Source: Lachnospiraceae bacterium (lineage in GTDB: Bacteria; Bacillota; Clostridia; Lachnospirales; Lachnospiraceae). Taken from it: 64,000 bases of DNA. The position numbers and the translations under genes are program-made. The stretch's first letter is position 1. Each line of letters opens with the position of its first letter. Shown piece after piece: positions 53,348 to 61,729 of this stretch. The notes beneath the pieces were generated by a model that saw only the letters and a program-made list of their open reading frames with translations, searched no databases and had not been told where the DNA came from. The DNA is taken from positions 62,001 to 126,000 of the forward strand of contig WRLH01000002.1 in assembly GCA_009777715.1 (NCBI GenBank). The letters are read 5' to 3'.

Positions 53348-54834
53348 AACTGCCAATTAACGAAAATCCGAGCGTATATACTTATGCGGATCTTGGTTTC
53401 ATGACAGCTATATTAGAAAATCGGGAACTATTAAGATTGAGAATGCTAAATTGCGAAAATGAAACATGGGAAGCAACTGACACAGTAAATGTTTGCTTAT
53501 GTCAAGGAAATATAAGTGTTTTTGCTGCTCCTAATGAGGAAAATACCGAAGGAAAGATTTTAAGGAATTGTCAGTTAAATGATGAAATGATTGTAAAAAT
53601 AGATTATTATAAAGCGGTTGATGAAGAAGCCTATATCTCATTTCTTGTTAAGGACGAAAGTGAAGATATTGATAATTCCCAAGGCCATGCCTTAACCAGT
53701 TATGGATTTTTCATAAATGATAAAATGCTAAAATTTGAAAGACTTAACGATTATCAATGGTTTAAACTGGTAAGAAAAGAAAATGAAATATCGTTTTTTG
53801 CATCTGCTAATGCGGAAATGTGGGATTTAATATATACTAGTGAGTCGAGTTGGTTACCAAAATCAAAATTCCCCCAAATAGGCATCCGTTATTCGCTGGG
53901 AAACTATCAATATTATCATTGGAAATACATGAATTTTACTCAATTGTTTTTGAATACAAATGATAAGTGGGGCAATAGATGGATTGATTATTATATGTTT
54001 CCGCGGAAAGGATATGACCATTTATATGGAATATTTGATCATTTTATTGATACAGAATATCTATGTGCTGATGAAATATGTGAAATTTATGGCTCAGTCA
54101 GCAATTTTGCCGATTATAGCATAAATAAAGGTTATTATATATTGATTCGGCTTGACGAGTACCATATCCCTGGGCGGAAGGCCTATCAAAGATATCATTA
54201 CGAGCATGATAATTTGATATATGGATATGACGAAAAAAACTATAATTTACTTGGATTTGATTTAAAGGTAGTTGCTGATGAATTGCCAAAGGATATTTTG
54301 GAAAAGACATATTACCGTGACAAAAAAGTTATCAGACATAGATTCTTGGTAAATGGGAAGAAGCTTGAATTCAATATTAATAATTTTATTTTAACTTTGC
54401 ATGAGTTTATAGAGGGAAAAAATTCTGGCGAAAAATACAGCCATTTATTATTTCCGCGTGAAGGAATATATGGTTTGAAAATATTTGAATACTTATTAAA
54501 TGATGATAAGGCTAAAGCCTTATTTTTAAAAGATGTAAGGGCTTCATATATATTCTACGAGCATAGCAAAATCATGAGGGAGCGGCTTGATTATTTAATA
54601 GAAAATAGTTACATTGATTATGGACACAAAGGAAAGTTATTAGATAAATGCGATGATATTTTAAGTACCGCACAGAAATTAAAGAGCTTAGTTTTAAAAG
54701 TTGTGATTAGCAAAAGGGGTGATAGTAAAGTATATGCCTGTTTAGATATGCTGTACCAAAAAGAAAAAGATGCTTATTATGAACTATATTATGCTCTTGG
54801 TTTGTGCATAAAGAACCAAGGTGAATACGTGTGA
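53344..54834 (+). CDS. Unknown protein with lectin-like N-terminus and possible BtrH/C39-like middle
   Basis: 496 residues, last gene of the cluster. Residues about 90-200 (WFKLVRKENEISFFAS, WLPKSKFPQIGIRYSLG) look like a DUF1349/concanavalin-type beta sandwich. Residues about 220-330 have GYYILIRLDEYHIPGRKAYQR and EHDNLIYGYDE, phrases I associate with BtrH/C39-type proteins found beside carrier-protein pathways. The last 150 residues are helical. So it may be a third carrier-dependent transferase with a sugar-binding domain; this is tentative. No signal peptide. It is followed by spoIIID with no clear terminator. Confidence 0.45.
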   Translation: MKLPINENPSVYTYADLGFMTAILENRELLRLRMLNCENETWEATDTVNVCLCQGNISVFAAPNEENTEGKILRNCQLNDEMIVKIDYYKAVDEEAYISFLVKDESEDIDNSQGHALTSYGFFINDKMLKFERLNDYQWFKLVRKENEISFFASANAEMWDLIYTSESSWLPKSKFPQIGIRYSLGNYQYYHWKYMNFTQLFLNTNDKWGNRWIDYYMFPRKGYDHLYGIFDHFIDTEYLCADEICEIYGSVSNFADYSINKGYYILIRLDEYHIPGRKAYQRYHYEHDNLIYGYDEKNYNLLGFDLKVVADELPKDILEKTYYRDKKVIRHRFLVNGKKLEFNINNFILTLHEFIEGKNSGEKYSHLLFPREGIYGLKIFEYLLNDDKAKALFLKDVRASYIFYEHSKIMRERLDYLIENSYIDYGHKGKLLDKCDDILSTAQKLKSLVLKVVISKRGDSKVYACLDMLYQKEKDAYYELYYALGLCIKNQGEYV

Positions 54835-54872
54835 GGCGAGATTAGATGTTATTTAACCCAATCAACTAAAGC

Positions 54873-54901
54873 GCATAATCCCTACCCCCACATCATACAA
54901 T
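54873..54901 (+). promoter_or_regulatory. SigE-type sporulation promoter of spoIIID
   Basis: GCATAATC at 54873-54880, 13 bases, then CATACAAT at 54894-54901. CATACAAT is a perfect match to the mother-cell SigE -10 consensus and the upstream box agrees with its -35. Transcription would begin near 54908, just upstream of the gene. Confidence 0.75.
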
Positions 54902-54927
54902 GTAAAAAACGTATGACGAGGGACCTT

Positions 54928-55194
54928 TTGAAGGATTATATTGAAGAGCGAGCTATAAATATCGCTAATTATATTATTGATCACAATGCTACTGTCCGTC
55001 AGACCGCGAAGCAATTTGGAATAAGCAAAAGTACCGTACATAAAGACGTAACCGACCGCCTTGCCCAAATAAATCCTCCCCTGGCGAAAGAAGCGAGAAA
55101 AGTACTGGATATTAATAAATCAGAGCGTCATATCCGTGGCGGTCTCGCGACCAAAGAAAAATATTTGCAGAAGCAAGACGCGAAAATCGCATAA
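54928..55194 (+). CDS. spoIIID: Stage III sporulation transcriptional regulator SpoIIID
   Basis: 88 residues from TTG 54928. SpoIIID tunes SigE-dependent mother-cell genes and starts the switch to SigK. Seen: KDYIEERAINIANYI, then the helix-turn-helix VRQTAKQFGISKSTVHKDVTDRL (close to the canonical protein) and RHIRGGLATKEKYL, its basic C-terminal DNA-contact helix. The ATG at 54913 is in frame, but the SigE promoter would place it about five bases from the transcript end with no ribosome-binding site, while the TTG follows GAGGGA at 54918-54923 and aligns with the known N-terminus. It marks the host as a spore former and the right border of the cluster. Confidence 0.93.
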   Translation: MKDYIEERAINIANYIIDHNATVRQTAKQFGISKSTVHKDVTDRLAQINPPLAKEARKVLDINKSERHIRGGLATKEKYLQKQDAKIA

Positions 55195-55249
55195 TTGCAA
55201 GCCTTACAAAAGCTGTATCATTCTAAAGAACAAAAGAAAGACCTTGAAA

Positions 55250-55280
55250 GGAGATGGTGTTTGCGCCATCTCCTTTTTTT
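55250..55280 (+). terminator. Intrinsic terminator after spoIIID
   Basis: GGAGATGG (55250-55257) pairs with CCATCTCC (55266-55273) around an 8-base loop, and seven T follow directly (55274-55280). A textbook Rho-independent terminator. Confidence 0.92.
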
Positions 55281-55431
55281 ATTTTATCAAAATAGCGCAG
55301 TATTTTGCCCGATTCAAGAAACTGCCCCCGATTCAACTAATAGTTGCGGAAATGGAAGCTAGAATTGGTTGTGCAACCAAGAGGTTGCGTCTAAAATTGT
55401 GCCATAAACAAAAAGGAGTGTGGATAAATTT
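55281..55431. other. Intergenic region before the ABC exporter, with a small hairpin
   Basis: Between the spoIIID terminator and the exporter gene. CCCGATTCAA occurs twice (around 55308 and 55328) as a short direct repeat. GCAACC-AAGA-GGTTGC (55373-55388) forms a small hairpin and GGTTG-TG-CAACC (55367-55378) an overlapping alternative, so a switch between two folds is conceivable. A ribosome-binding site AAGGAG is at 55413-55418. I find no convincing promoter and no gene. Confidence 0.35.
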
Positions 55432-57126
55432 ATGGCACATTATTTCAAAAATCAAAAAACTAAATATGGGCTTAAATGGATTTTTAAGCGGACAAAAGGC
55501 ACGCGGTTTCATCTGCTTTTGCTGGCGGTTTCAGCGGTAATAGGGGCTGCAATGACGGTATCATTGGCCTTTTTCCTAAAAGCATTTACAGAAATCGCAA
55601 CCGGGGAGCTTGAGCAATCATTATTATTTACTGGCTTAGCTGCAATCGCGGTGATTGTTGGCGGCGGTGTATTCATGGTGGCTGATTCGATCCTTGCCCA
55701 GTATATCACCGGAAAAACCGAACGCGAAACCCGCTTAAGGCTGATGGAGACGATTCTGTCGCGGCAGCTTGTTGATATCTCAAAACAGCATACAGGCGAG
55801 CTTTTAACAAAGCTCACCGCTGACGCCTATGCGGTGAGCAGCTGCTTTGTTTTAATTGTCCGGCGCATGATTGGCAATGTCATCATGGCGGCAATGGCAG
55901 TTGCGGCAATGTTTTGGCTCAACTGGAAAATGGCTCTTATCATGCTTTTGCTTTCTCCGGTATTAATGGCGGTAATGGGCATATTTTCCGCGCCGATGGA
56001 AAAAGCCAGTGCCAGCGACAAAAAAAATGATGAAATAAACCGCTCAATCATGCAAGAAGATTTGAGCCGGATCATGCTGATTAAAGCATATTTTATGCAG
56101 GCCAAAGCCGCAAAAAGAATGTGGGCAGCCTATGGCAAAAAATTAAGAAGCGGAGTAAAAGTAGGATTCTTTGAGGGCATATTATCATTTTTAGGAAGCT
56201 CGGTAGCGATGATAATGTTTATTGTTGCTCTAGGGGTTGGTGCATATTTTGTCATGATTGGCGAAACGACGTTTGGAAATTTGCTTGGCATTGTCCAGCT
56301 TTTAAATTTCGTGGTCATGCCGATCTCGGATTTTGCCGGGGCGATCGCGCTAGTTGGCCAGGCCAAAGCTTCAGCAGAAAGAATCGGGGCGGTTTATGAG
56401 CTTCCGGCCGATAAAAAAGTGGTGATTGGCAAGCCTGTGATGGCAAAAAAATTAGTTGCCGAACAGATTAGTTTTTCTTATCAGAACAACGAAGAAGATC
56501 CGGAAACAGTCATAAATGACATTAGTGTCACTTTTGAAAGGGGCATGATAACCGGAATCGCTGGAAAAAGCGGTTGCGGAAAAAGCACTTTGCTTAAAAT
56601 ACTTATCGGTTTATATAATCCGCAAAAAGGCACGGTGGCCCTTACGCATGAAACAGGAGTGATTACTGATATCATGCCGCAGGTTGCTTATGTCCCACCG
56701 CTTGATTATTTGTTTTCGGGGACAGTTGCGGAAAACATTATTATGTCAGAAATGATTCCACGCATGGACGAAATGCGCCTGGCAGCGTCCGGGGCAAATA
56801 TTTTGGATTTTATCGAAGCTTTGCCGGAGGGTTTTGAAACGCCAATCGGCGAAAGCGGCGGGACGGTATCAAGCGGCCAGGCACAGCGGCTGGCAATCGC
56901 ACGGGCAATCTATAAAAAATCGCCGATAATAGTTTTTGATGAACCAACCGCAAACCTTGACGCGGAATCGGTTGAAAAATTTAAGGCGGCAGTACGGCGT
57001 TTAAGCGCGGACAAAATTTGCATTATTGTTACTCATGATGCCCCGACAATTGCGGTCTGCGATAAGGTTTATTTGCTTGAGAATGGGAAAATTACCCCAA
57101 TATCCCCTCAATATCATCTTGGTTAA
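55432..57126 (+). CDS. ABC exporter, fused membrane and ATPase domains
   Basis: 564 residues. Six membrane segments in residues 20-300, followed by the ATPase: GIAGKSGCGKSTLLKIL (Walker A) near 382, a signature reading TVSSGQAQRLAIARAI instead of LSGGQ, and IIVFDEPTANLD (Walker B) near 500, VTHDAP at the H-loop. Domain order is that of type IV exporters of lipids, peptides or drugs. The ATG at 55432 fits the AAGGAG at 55413-55418 better than the GTG at 55420, which would touch it. Its 3' end overlaps the convergent protease gene by 35 bases. Composition is that of the flank, so it is probably not part of the cluster. Confidence 0.9.
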   Translation: MAHYFKNQKTKYGLKWIFKRTKGTRFHLLLLAVSAVIGAAMTVSLAFFLKAFTEIATGELEQSLLFTGLAAIAVIVGGGVFMVADSILAQYITGKTERETRLRLMETILSRQLVDISKQHTGELLTKLTADAYAVSSCFVLIVRRMIGNVIMAAMAVAAMFWLNWKMALIMLLLSPVLMAVMGIFSAPMEKASASDKKNDEINRSIMQEDLSRIMLIKAYFMQAKAAKRMWAAYGKKLRSGVKVGFFEGILSFLGSSVAMIMFIVALGVGAYFVMIGETTFGNLLGIVQLLNFVVMPISDFAGAIALVGQAKASAERIGAVYELPADKKVVIGKPVMAKKLVAEQISFSYQNNEEDPETVINDISVTFERGMITGIAGKSGCGKSTLLKILIGLYNPQKGTVALTHETGVITDIMPQVAYVPPLDYLFSGTVAENIIMSEMIPRMDEMRLAASGANILDFIEALPEGFETPIGESGGTVSSGQAQRLAIARAIYKKSPIIVFDEPTANLDAESVEKFKAAVRRLSADKICIIVTHDAPTIAVCDKVYLLENGKITPISPQYHLG

Positions 57127-58528
57127 GTGATTCACGGTTTAATAGCTCATCGGCGATTTTGCGGAGGCTTACCAAATTTTCCGCAAGCAAATCTTTGGTT
57201 TCGCAATATAGCTGCTTTAAGCGGTCCTGGCATAAACTAACAAGCTTTGCCTCGCTATCACCAGTGCCAAGGCCGCTGTTTGCAAGGACATTCATATTAA
57301 AGATGCCAAAGTCCTCGTCCATCCCATAGGAAGTAATGAAATTCACCATCTGCGTTGACACTTTTTCAATGTCATTGGAAGCGCCGGTGGTGATTTTTTT
57401 ATCGCCAAAAATCAGCTCTTCGCCAATCCGCCCGGCAAGCAGGACTTTCATGTTGGCCAAAAGCTTTTCCTTGGTCATATAAAGCGTATCTTTGGGAATG
57501 CTTAGGCTAAACCCTCCGGCCCCGCGGGTGCTTGGGATAATTGTCACTTTGGAAATATAGGAGTCAGGCAATAACAGCCTCGTCACCAGCGCATGGGCGG
57601 CTTCATGAAAGGCGGTAATTTTGCGGTCTTCAGCGGTGATAAAGCTGGTATCAGTTTTTTCCGCTCCGGCAATAACAGTAAAAAAAGCCTTATCGATATG
57701 GGTTTGGCTGATTAGAATTTTCGTCCCGTCATTTTCATTGGCGGCAAAAATAGCAGCTTCATTTAAAAGGTTTTCAAGCATTGCCCCGCTGAAAGAAACG
57801 GTGGATTTTGCCAACGCTTTTAAATCAACACTTTCATCAAGCGGTTTATCAGCAGAATGGAGAGCTAAGATTCTTTCACGGGCATTTACATCAGGCAAAC
57901 TGATTTCAATCAAGCGGTCGAACCGGCCCGGCCTGGTTAAAGCGTCGTCAAGGGTATCTAATCGGTTAGTCGCTGCAATTACGACTACGCCGTCACGCTC
58001 ATGGAAGCCGGACATTTCGGCCAAAAGAGCGTTTAAGGTCTGGTCTCGTTCATCATGGCTTGCTCCGGGAGTGCGTCCGCGCTTTTTGCCGATGGCGTCA
58101 ATTTCATCAATAAAAATAACGGCTTTTTCAGCTTTTTTGGCGGTTTTAAAGAGTTCACGAATCCGGCTTGCCCCGACTCCGACGTAAGTTTGCATAAAAT
58201 CAGAACCGCTGCAAGCATAAAAGGGCACTCCGGCTTCGCCCGCGATTGCTTTTGCCATCAATGTTTTACCTGTCCCGGGCGGGCCATAAAAAAGGATTCC
58301 GCGTGGCATTCTTGCGCCGGCATCGGCATATTTGCCGGGATTTTTGATAAACGAAATCATGTCATGGAGCATGGCTTTTGCTTCCGTGTTCCCGGCGACA
58401 TCATTTAGCAGAAAGGACAAATCCTGCGCTTCTTTGAACATCCCGGCGGAGCGTTTTTTCCGATATAACCATATCCCAACCGCTGCGATTAGGATAAGAA
58501 GCATTATTTGACCGATATATGGGGGCAT
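57092..58528 (-). CDS. Short FtsH-like ATP-dependent zinc metalloprotease
   Basis: 478 residues from ATG 58528, which has AAGGAAGG upstream; a further in-frame ATG at 58591 lacks one. One N-terminal membrane segment (PPYIGQIMLLILIAAVGIWLY) instead of the usual two with a periplasmic domain. AAA domain: GPPGTGKT (Walker A), VIFIDEIDAIG (Walker B), NRLDTLDDALTRPGRFD (second region of homology). Protease domain: HEAAHAL with the zinc histidines, and GASNDIEKV. The classical FtsH has about 600-650 residues, so this is the shortened clostridial type. It acts on membrane and cytosolic proteins. Converges on and overlaps the ABC exporter gene. Confidence 0.9.
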   Translation of the reverse strand: MPPYIGQIMLLILIAAVGIWLYRKKRSAGMFKEAQDLSFLLNDVAGNTEAKAMLHDMISFIKNPGKYADAGARMPRGILFYGPPGTGKTLMAKAIAGEAGVPFYACSGSDFMQTYVGVGASRIRELFKTAKKAEKAVIFIDEIDAIGKKRGRTPGASHDERDQTLNALLAEMSGFHERDGVVVIAATNRLDTLDDALTRPGRFDRLIEISLPDVNARERILALHSADKPLDESVDLKALAKSTVSFSGAMLENLLNEAAIFAANENDGTKILISQTHIDKAFFTVIAGAEKTDTSFITAEDRKITAFHEAAHALVTRLLLPDSYISKVTIIPSTRGAGGFSLSIPKDTLYMTKEKLLANMKVLLAGRIGEELIFGDKKITTGASNDIEKVSTQMVNFITSYGMDEDFGIFNMNVLANSGLGTGDSEAKLVSLCQDRLKQLYCETKDLLAENLVSLRKIADELLNRESLNQDDIEGILG

Positions 58529-58626
58529 ATTTGCACCTTCCTTTTTGCTTTGACGATTTACTATCTCTACTTTAACATTCCGGGCGAGCAAAAACCATGT
58601 AAAGATTTTTCCAGTTTAAAAAATAT

Positions 58627-58655
58627 TTGTAATTTATGGCAAAATTGTGTATGAT
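58627..58655 (+). promoter_or_regulatory. SigA-type promoter of purC
   Basis: TTGTAA at 58627-58632, 17-base spacer, TATGAT at 58650-58655. It lies in the 190-base divergent region between the protease gene and purC and leaves a leader of about 57 bases. No purine riboswitch core was recognised in that leader. Confidence 0.65.
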
Positions 58656-58718
58656 GTAAACGGAATAAAATATTGTAGCCGTCAGGAAGTTTGTGGCGAG
58701 AAAAGGCATGGGTAATTT

Positions 58719-59396
58719 ATGAACTTAGTTTACAAAGGTAAGACAAAAGACGTTTATGAGTTAGAAAATGGAAATTATTGCTTGAAATTCAAAGATGATG
58801 TCACCGGAACAGATGGTGTTTTTGATCCAGGAGCAAATAAAGTCGGTTTAACTATTGATGGAATGGGACAGGCCGGAATCAGGTTAACGAAATATTTTTT
58901 CAATTTATTAAAGGAAAACGGCGTTGAGACCCATTATGTCAATGCTGATATCGAAAACAACACGATGGAAGTTTTGCCGATGACACCGTTTGGCAAGGGA
59001 ATTGAAGTTATTTGCCGTTATAAAGCAGTCGGCAGCTTTCTCCGCCGTTATGGCTTATATGCGACAGAGGGGCAAGTGCTTGATTCACTCGTTGAAGTGA
59101 CATTAAAAGATGACGACCGGGACGACCCGCTGATTACAAAAGACGCGCTTTCCATGCTGGGCATTTTAACCAATGAAGAATATAATTCACTAAAGGAACA
59201 GACAAAAAATATTTGCAAAATCCTTAAAGACGACATGGCCAAGAAAGGCTTGGAACTGATTGACATAAAGCTTGAATTTGGCAGCAACAATGGAAAAGTC
59301 CTGCTTGTTGATGAGATTTCCGGCGGCAATATGCGCGTTTATAAAGACGGGAAAAGTGTTGACCCGCTAGATTTGGTCAAGATTTTGCTGGGGTAG
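58719..59396 (+). CDS. purC: Phosphoribosylaminoimidazole-succinocarboxamide synthase (SAICAR synthase)
   Basis: 225 residues, near the usual 235. Joins aspartate to CAIR using ATP in purine synthesis. Seen: LVYKGKTKDVYEL (ATP-binding loop), KFKDDVTGTDGVFDPGAN, EVICRYKAVGSFLRRYG near residue 95 and a C-terminal LVDEISGGNMRVYKDG segment. The clostridial subgroup is recognisable by the DGVFDPGAN phrase. Not inside a purine operon here; it stands alone behind its own promoter and converges on galE. Confidence 0.92.
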   Translation: MNLVYKGKTKDVYELENGNYCLKFKDDVTGTDGVFDPGANKVGLTIDGMGQAGIRLTKYFFNLLKENGVETHYVNADIENNTMEVLPMTPFGKGIEVICRYKAVGSFLRRYGLYATEGQVLDSLVEVTLKDDDRDDPLITKDALSMLGILTNEEYNSLKEQTKNICKILKDDMAKKGLELIDIKLEFGSNNGKVLLVDEISGGNMRVYKDGKSVDPLDLVKILLG

Positions 59397-59417
59397 AAAG
59401 AGGTAAATAGGGTGCTA

Positions 59418-60434
59418 TCACACCCCATACCCCCTAGGATTTTGGCTTTGCCATCTCCAGGCATCGGCACACATTTCGCGGATGCCGTATTTTGCTTGCC
59501 AATCAAGCTCGGCTTTAGCTTTGTCGGCGTTAGCGTAGCAAGAGGCAATGTCGCCTTGGCGGCGCGGCTTCATTGAATATGCTATTTTTATCCCGGTTGC
59601 TTCTTCGAAATTCTTAATAATCTCAAAAACACTATAGCCTGTCCCTGTGCCGAGGTTATAGATTTTCAGGCCGCAATTTTCCGCGATTTTGCTAAGGGCT
59701 TTAACATGGCCGTTCGCCAGGTCAACAACATGGATATAGTCGCGGACACCAGTTCCGTCAGGCGTATCATAATCATTGCCAAAAATTCCCAGTTCCTTAA
59801 GCTTGCCAACAGCAACTTGGGTAATAAACGGCATCAAATTATTGGGGATTCCATTAGGGTCTTCGCCAATAGTTCCGCTAGCATGGGCCCCAATCGGGTT
59901 AAAATAGCGCAGTAAAATGACATTCCATTCCGGGTCGGCTACTTGCATATCTGTTAAAATCTGCTCAAGCATTGACTTGGTGAAGCCATAGGGGTTAGTG
60001 CAAGTTCCTTTGGGGCATTCTTCGGTAATCGGGATAAAAGCCGGATCGCCATAAACGGTTGCTGATGATGAAAAAATGATATTCTTTATCCCATGCTTAC
60101 GCATTTCATCGAGCAAAACCAAAGTCCCGGCGATATTATTTTGGTAGTATTCCCAAGGCTTAACAACCGATTCGCCAACGGCTTTAAGCCCGGCAAAGTG
60201 GATGCAGGAAGTAATCTTTTCTTTTTGGAAGATTTCCATAAGCGCCGCCCGGTCGTTGATATCATTTTGATAAAATACCGTTTCTTTTCCGGTAATAGCT
60301 TTGATTCGGTTAAGGCTTTCTTTGCTGGAATTAGAAAGGTTGTCGAGAACAACAACTTCATATCCGGCATTTTGTAATTCAACTACGGTGTGGCTGCCGA
60401 TATACCCGGCCCCGCCAGTAACTAAAATTGACAT
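59418..60434 (-). CDS. galE: UDP-glucose 4-epimerase
   Basis: 338 residues from ATG 60434, preceded by AAAGGAA; the in-frame ATG at 60467 would overlap the upstream gene. Seen: [15 protein letters not shown] (NAD fingerprint), SSATVYGDP with the catalytic-type serine/threonine region, NPYGFTKSM with the YxxxK pair, and [13 protein letters not shown]. Interconverts UDP-glucose and UDP-galactose. It follows the UDP-sugar pyrophosphorylase gene by 16 bases, so both form an operon for nucleotide sugars and may also feed the glycosyltransferases of the cluster. Confidence 0.95.
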   Translation of the reverse strand: MSILVTGGAGYIGSHTVVELQNAGYEVVVLDNLSNSSKESLNRIKAITGKETVFYQNDINDRAALMEIFQKEKITSCIHFAGLKAVGESVVKPWEYYQNNIAGTLVLLDEMRKHGIKNIIFSSSATVYGDPAFIPITEECPKGTCTNPYGFTKSMLEQILTDMQVADPEWNVILLRYFNPIGAHASGTIGEDPNGIPNNLMPFITQVAVGKLKELGIFGNDYDTPDGTGVRDYIHVVDLANGHVKALSKIAENCGLKIYNLGTGTGYSVFEIIKNFEEATGIKIAYSMKPRRQGDIASCYANADKAKAELDWQAKYGIREMCADAWRWQSQNPRGYGV

Positions 60435-60450
60435 ATTAATATTCCTTTTC

Positions 60451-61677
60451 TTATAATAAAATTCCATTCTTTAGGCATAAATTCCTGGCACTTTCAACCG
60501 AATCAACCCCGGTTTGGTTTTTGATCGGGGCAAATTCATATTCTCTTTCAACCTCATAAGGCAAGCAGTTTTCAAGCTGATGAATCATGTCAAGTGCCAG
60601 CATTTCATATTTGTACCCATTTGGCTCGGCCGGATTAACTTTCTTCCCATCTTCGTCAAGATGGGGGATTTTCTTTTCGACAACATGAATTTCTAATTTT
60701 TTTTCAAGGATTTCATCAAGGTTTTTTACCCTAAAAAGGTAATTCATGATAACGCCAAAACCGTAAGCCGGATTGCCATTTTCGTCCCTTGCATCCATAA
60801 GTTCATCAGTCATGTCATAATATTCAACAATCGAAGGGCGGCCATCTTCCAAGCAAATTGCGCCGACTTTTTCATCGCGGGCATTTTTGCGGACGACTTT
60901 TGCCCCGACGGCACAATTAGCGCTAATCGTTGCCCCGATAAAGCAAGGGTCGGTGATACGCTGTAAGACATTATCAACATTAAAGATGTTTAGCCACTCA
61001 ATGCCCTGCTCTTTGGCACGGCCTGCGACCCCGTTTTTGTCCATTGAGGCATACCAGCCGCCATTGCCATTCGGCGAAGCAGCGATTTGGTCTTTTTCTT
61101 CGAGGAAAACTTTGCCGTTATAGTCAGAAGCCGGGGCCATTTCCTGTTTGAAAAAGGTGACGTAGTTTTTGTCATAGCCAAAATAATTAAACTGTTTAAG
61201 GAAATTAATGGTCTGGTCATTATTTTTGTCGCTGGTCATGATATATAAAGGGATATTGGTCTTGGTTAGTTTTACAACCTCAAGCAGGTTTTCTATCAGC
61301 CGCTGGAAAATATAGACCGGTTTCGTCAGGCCGATGTCATAAAGGCCTTTTGGCTTGTCGGACCCTAAGCGTGTCCCCATTCCCCCGGCGAGGATCACCG
61401 CCCCGACCTTTCCGTCCTTTATCGCTTTAGTCCCAAGTTCAACAAATTCATCACGGCGGGCTTTGATTTCGTAAATTTCCATTGCTTTAAGAGGGGTGAT
61501 TTGCCCTCTTAGGCTAGGGGCTTTTAGGTCATTTAGTGCTTCGATTGGCGAAAAGTCGGTTTCTTCAATTTGGGTAAGCAGTTTTATCTGCTTGTCCGGC
61601 GCAAGCTCTTCATAATATTTAAGAAGATGGGTTTGCCCGTATTTTTCTAGCTTTTTGATCGCTTCATTATAATTCAT
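60451..61677 (-). CDS. UDP-sugar pyrophosphorylase (UDPGP/UAP family)
   Basis: 408 residues. Signature [23 protein letters not shown] near residue 95, [16 protein letters not shown] near 235 and [15 protein letters not shown] near 360. This eukaryote-like type uses UTP with glucose 1-phosphate or GlcNAc 1-phosphate; bacterial GalU/GlmU are different. Which sugar is preferred cannot be told from the sequence. Operonic with galE. Confidence 0.85.
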   Translation of the reverse strand: MNYNEAIKKLEKYGQTHLLKYYEELAPDKQIKLLTQIEETDFSPIEALNDLKAPSLRGQITPLKAMEIYEIKARRDEFVELGTKAIKDGKVGAVILAGGMGTRLGSDKPKGLYDIGLTKPVYIFQRLIENLLEVVKLTKTNIPLYIMTSDKNNDQTINFLKQFNYFGYDKNYVTFFKQEMAPASDYNGKVFLEEKDQIAASPNGNGGWYASMDKNGVAGRAKEQGIEWLNIFNVDNVLQRITDPCFIGATISANCAVGAKVVRKNARDEKVGAICLEDGRPSIVEYYDMTDELMDARDENGNPAYGFGVIMNYLFRVKNLDEILEKKLEIHVVEKKIPHLDEDGKKVNPAEPNGYKYEMLALDMIHQLENCLPYEVEREYEFAPIKNQTGVDSVESARNLCLKNGILL

Positions 61678-61729
61678 TTTTGTCTTCCTTATCTTTCACA
61701 TTTTCTCTTTGATGGGTGCAATGGTGACC

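Noticed and set aside
4134..54834. Polyketide synthase or NRPS cluster
   Set aside because: Carrier proteins and a chorismatase suggest it, but no ketosynthase, acyltransferase, condensation or thioesterase domain is found.
55136..55540. 134-residue open frame after spoIIID
   Set aside because: It overlaps the spoIIID end, crosses an intrinsic terminator and runs out of frame into the ABC exporter gene; no family features.
57621..58187. 188-residue open frame on the + strand
   Set aside because: Mirror frame of the FtsH-like gene, with low-complexity serine/lysine-rich translation and no start signal.
59405..59425. Terminator between purC and galE
   Set aside because: GGGTG and CACCC can pair, but no T-tract follows on either strand.
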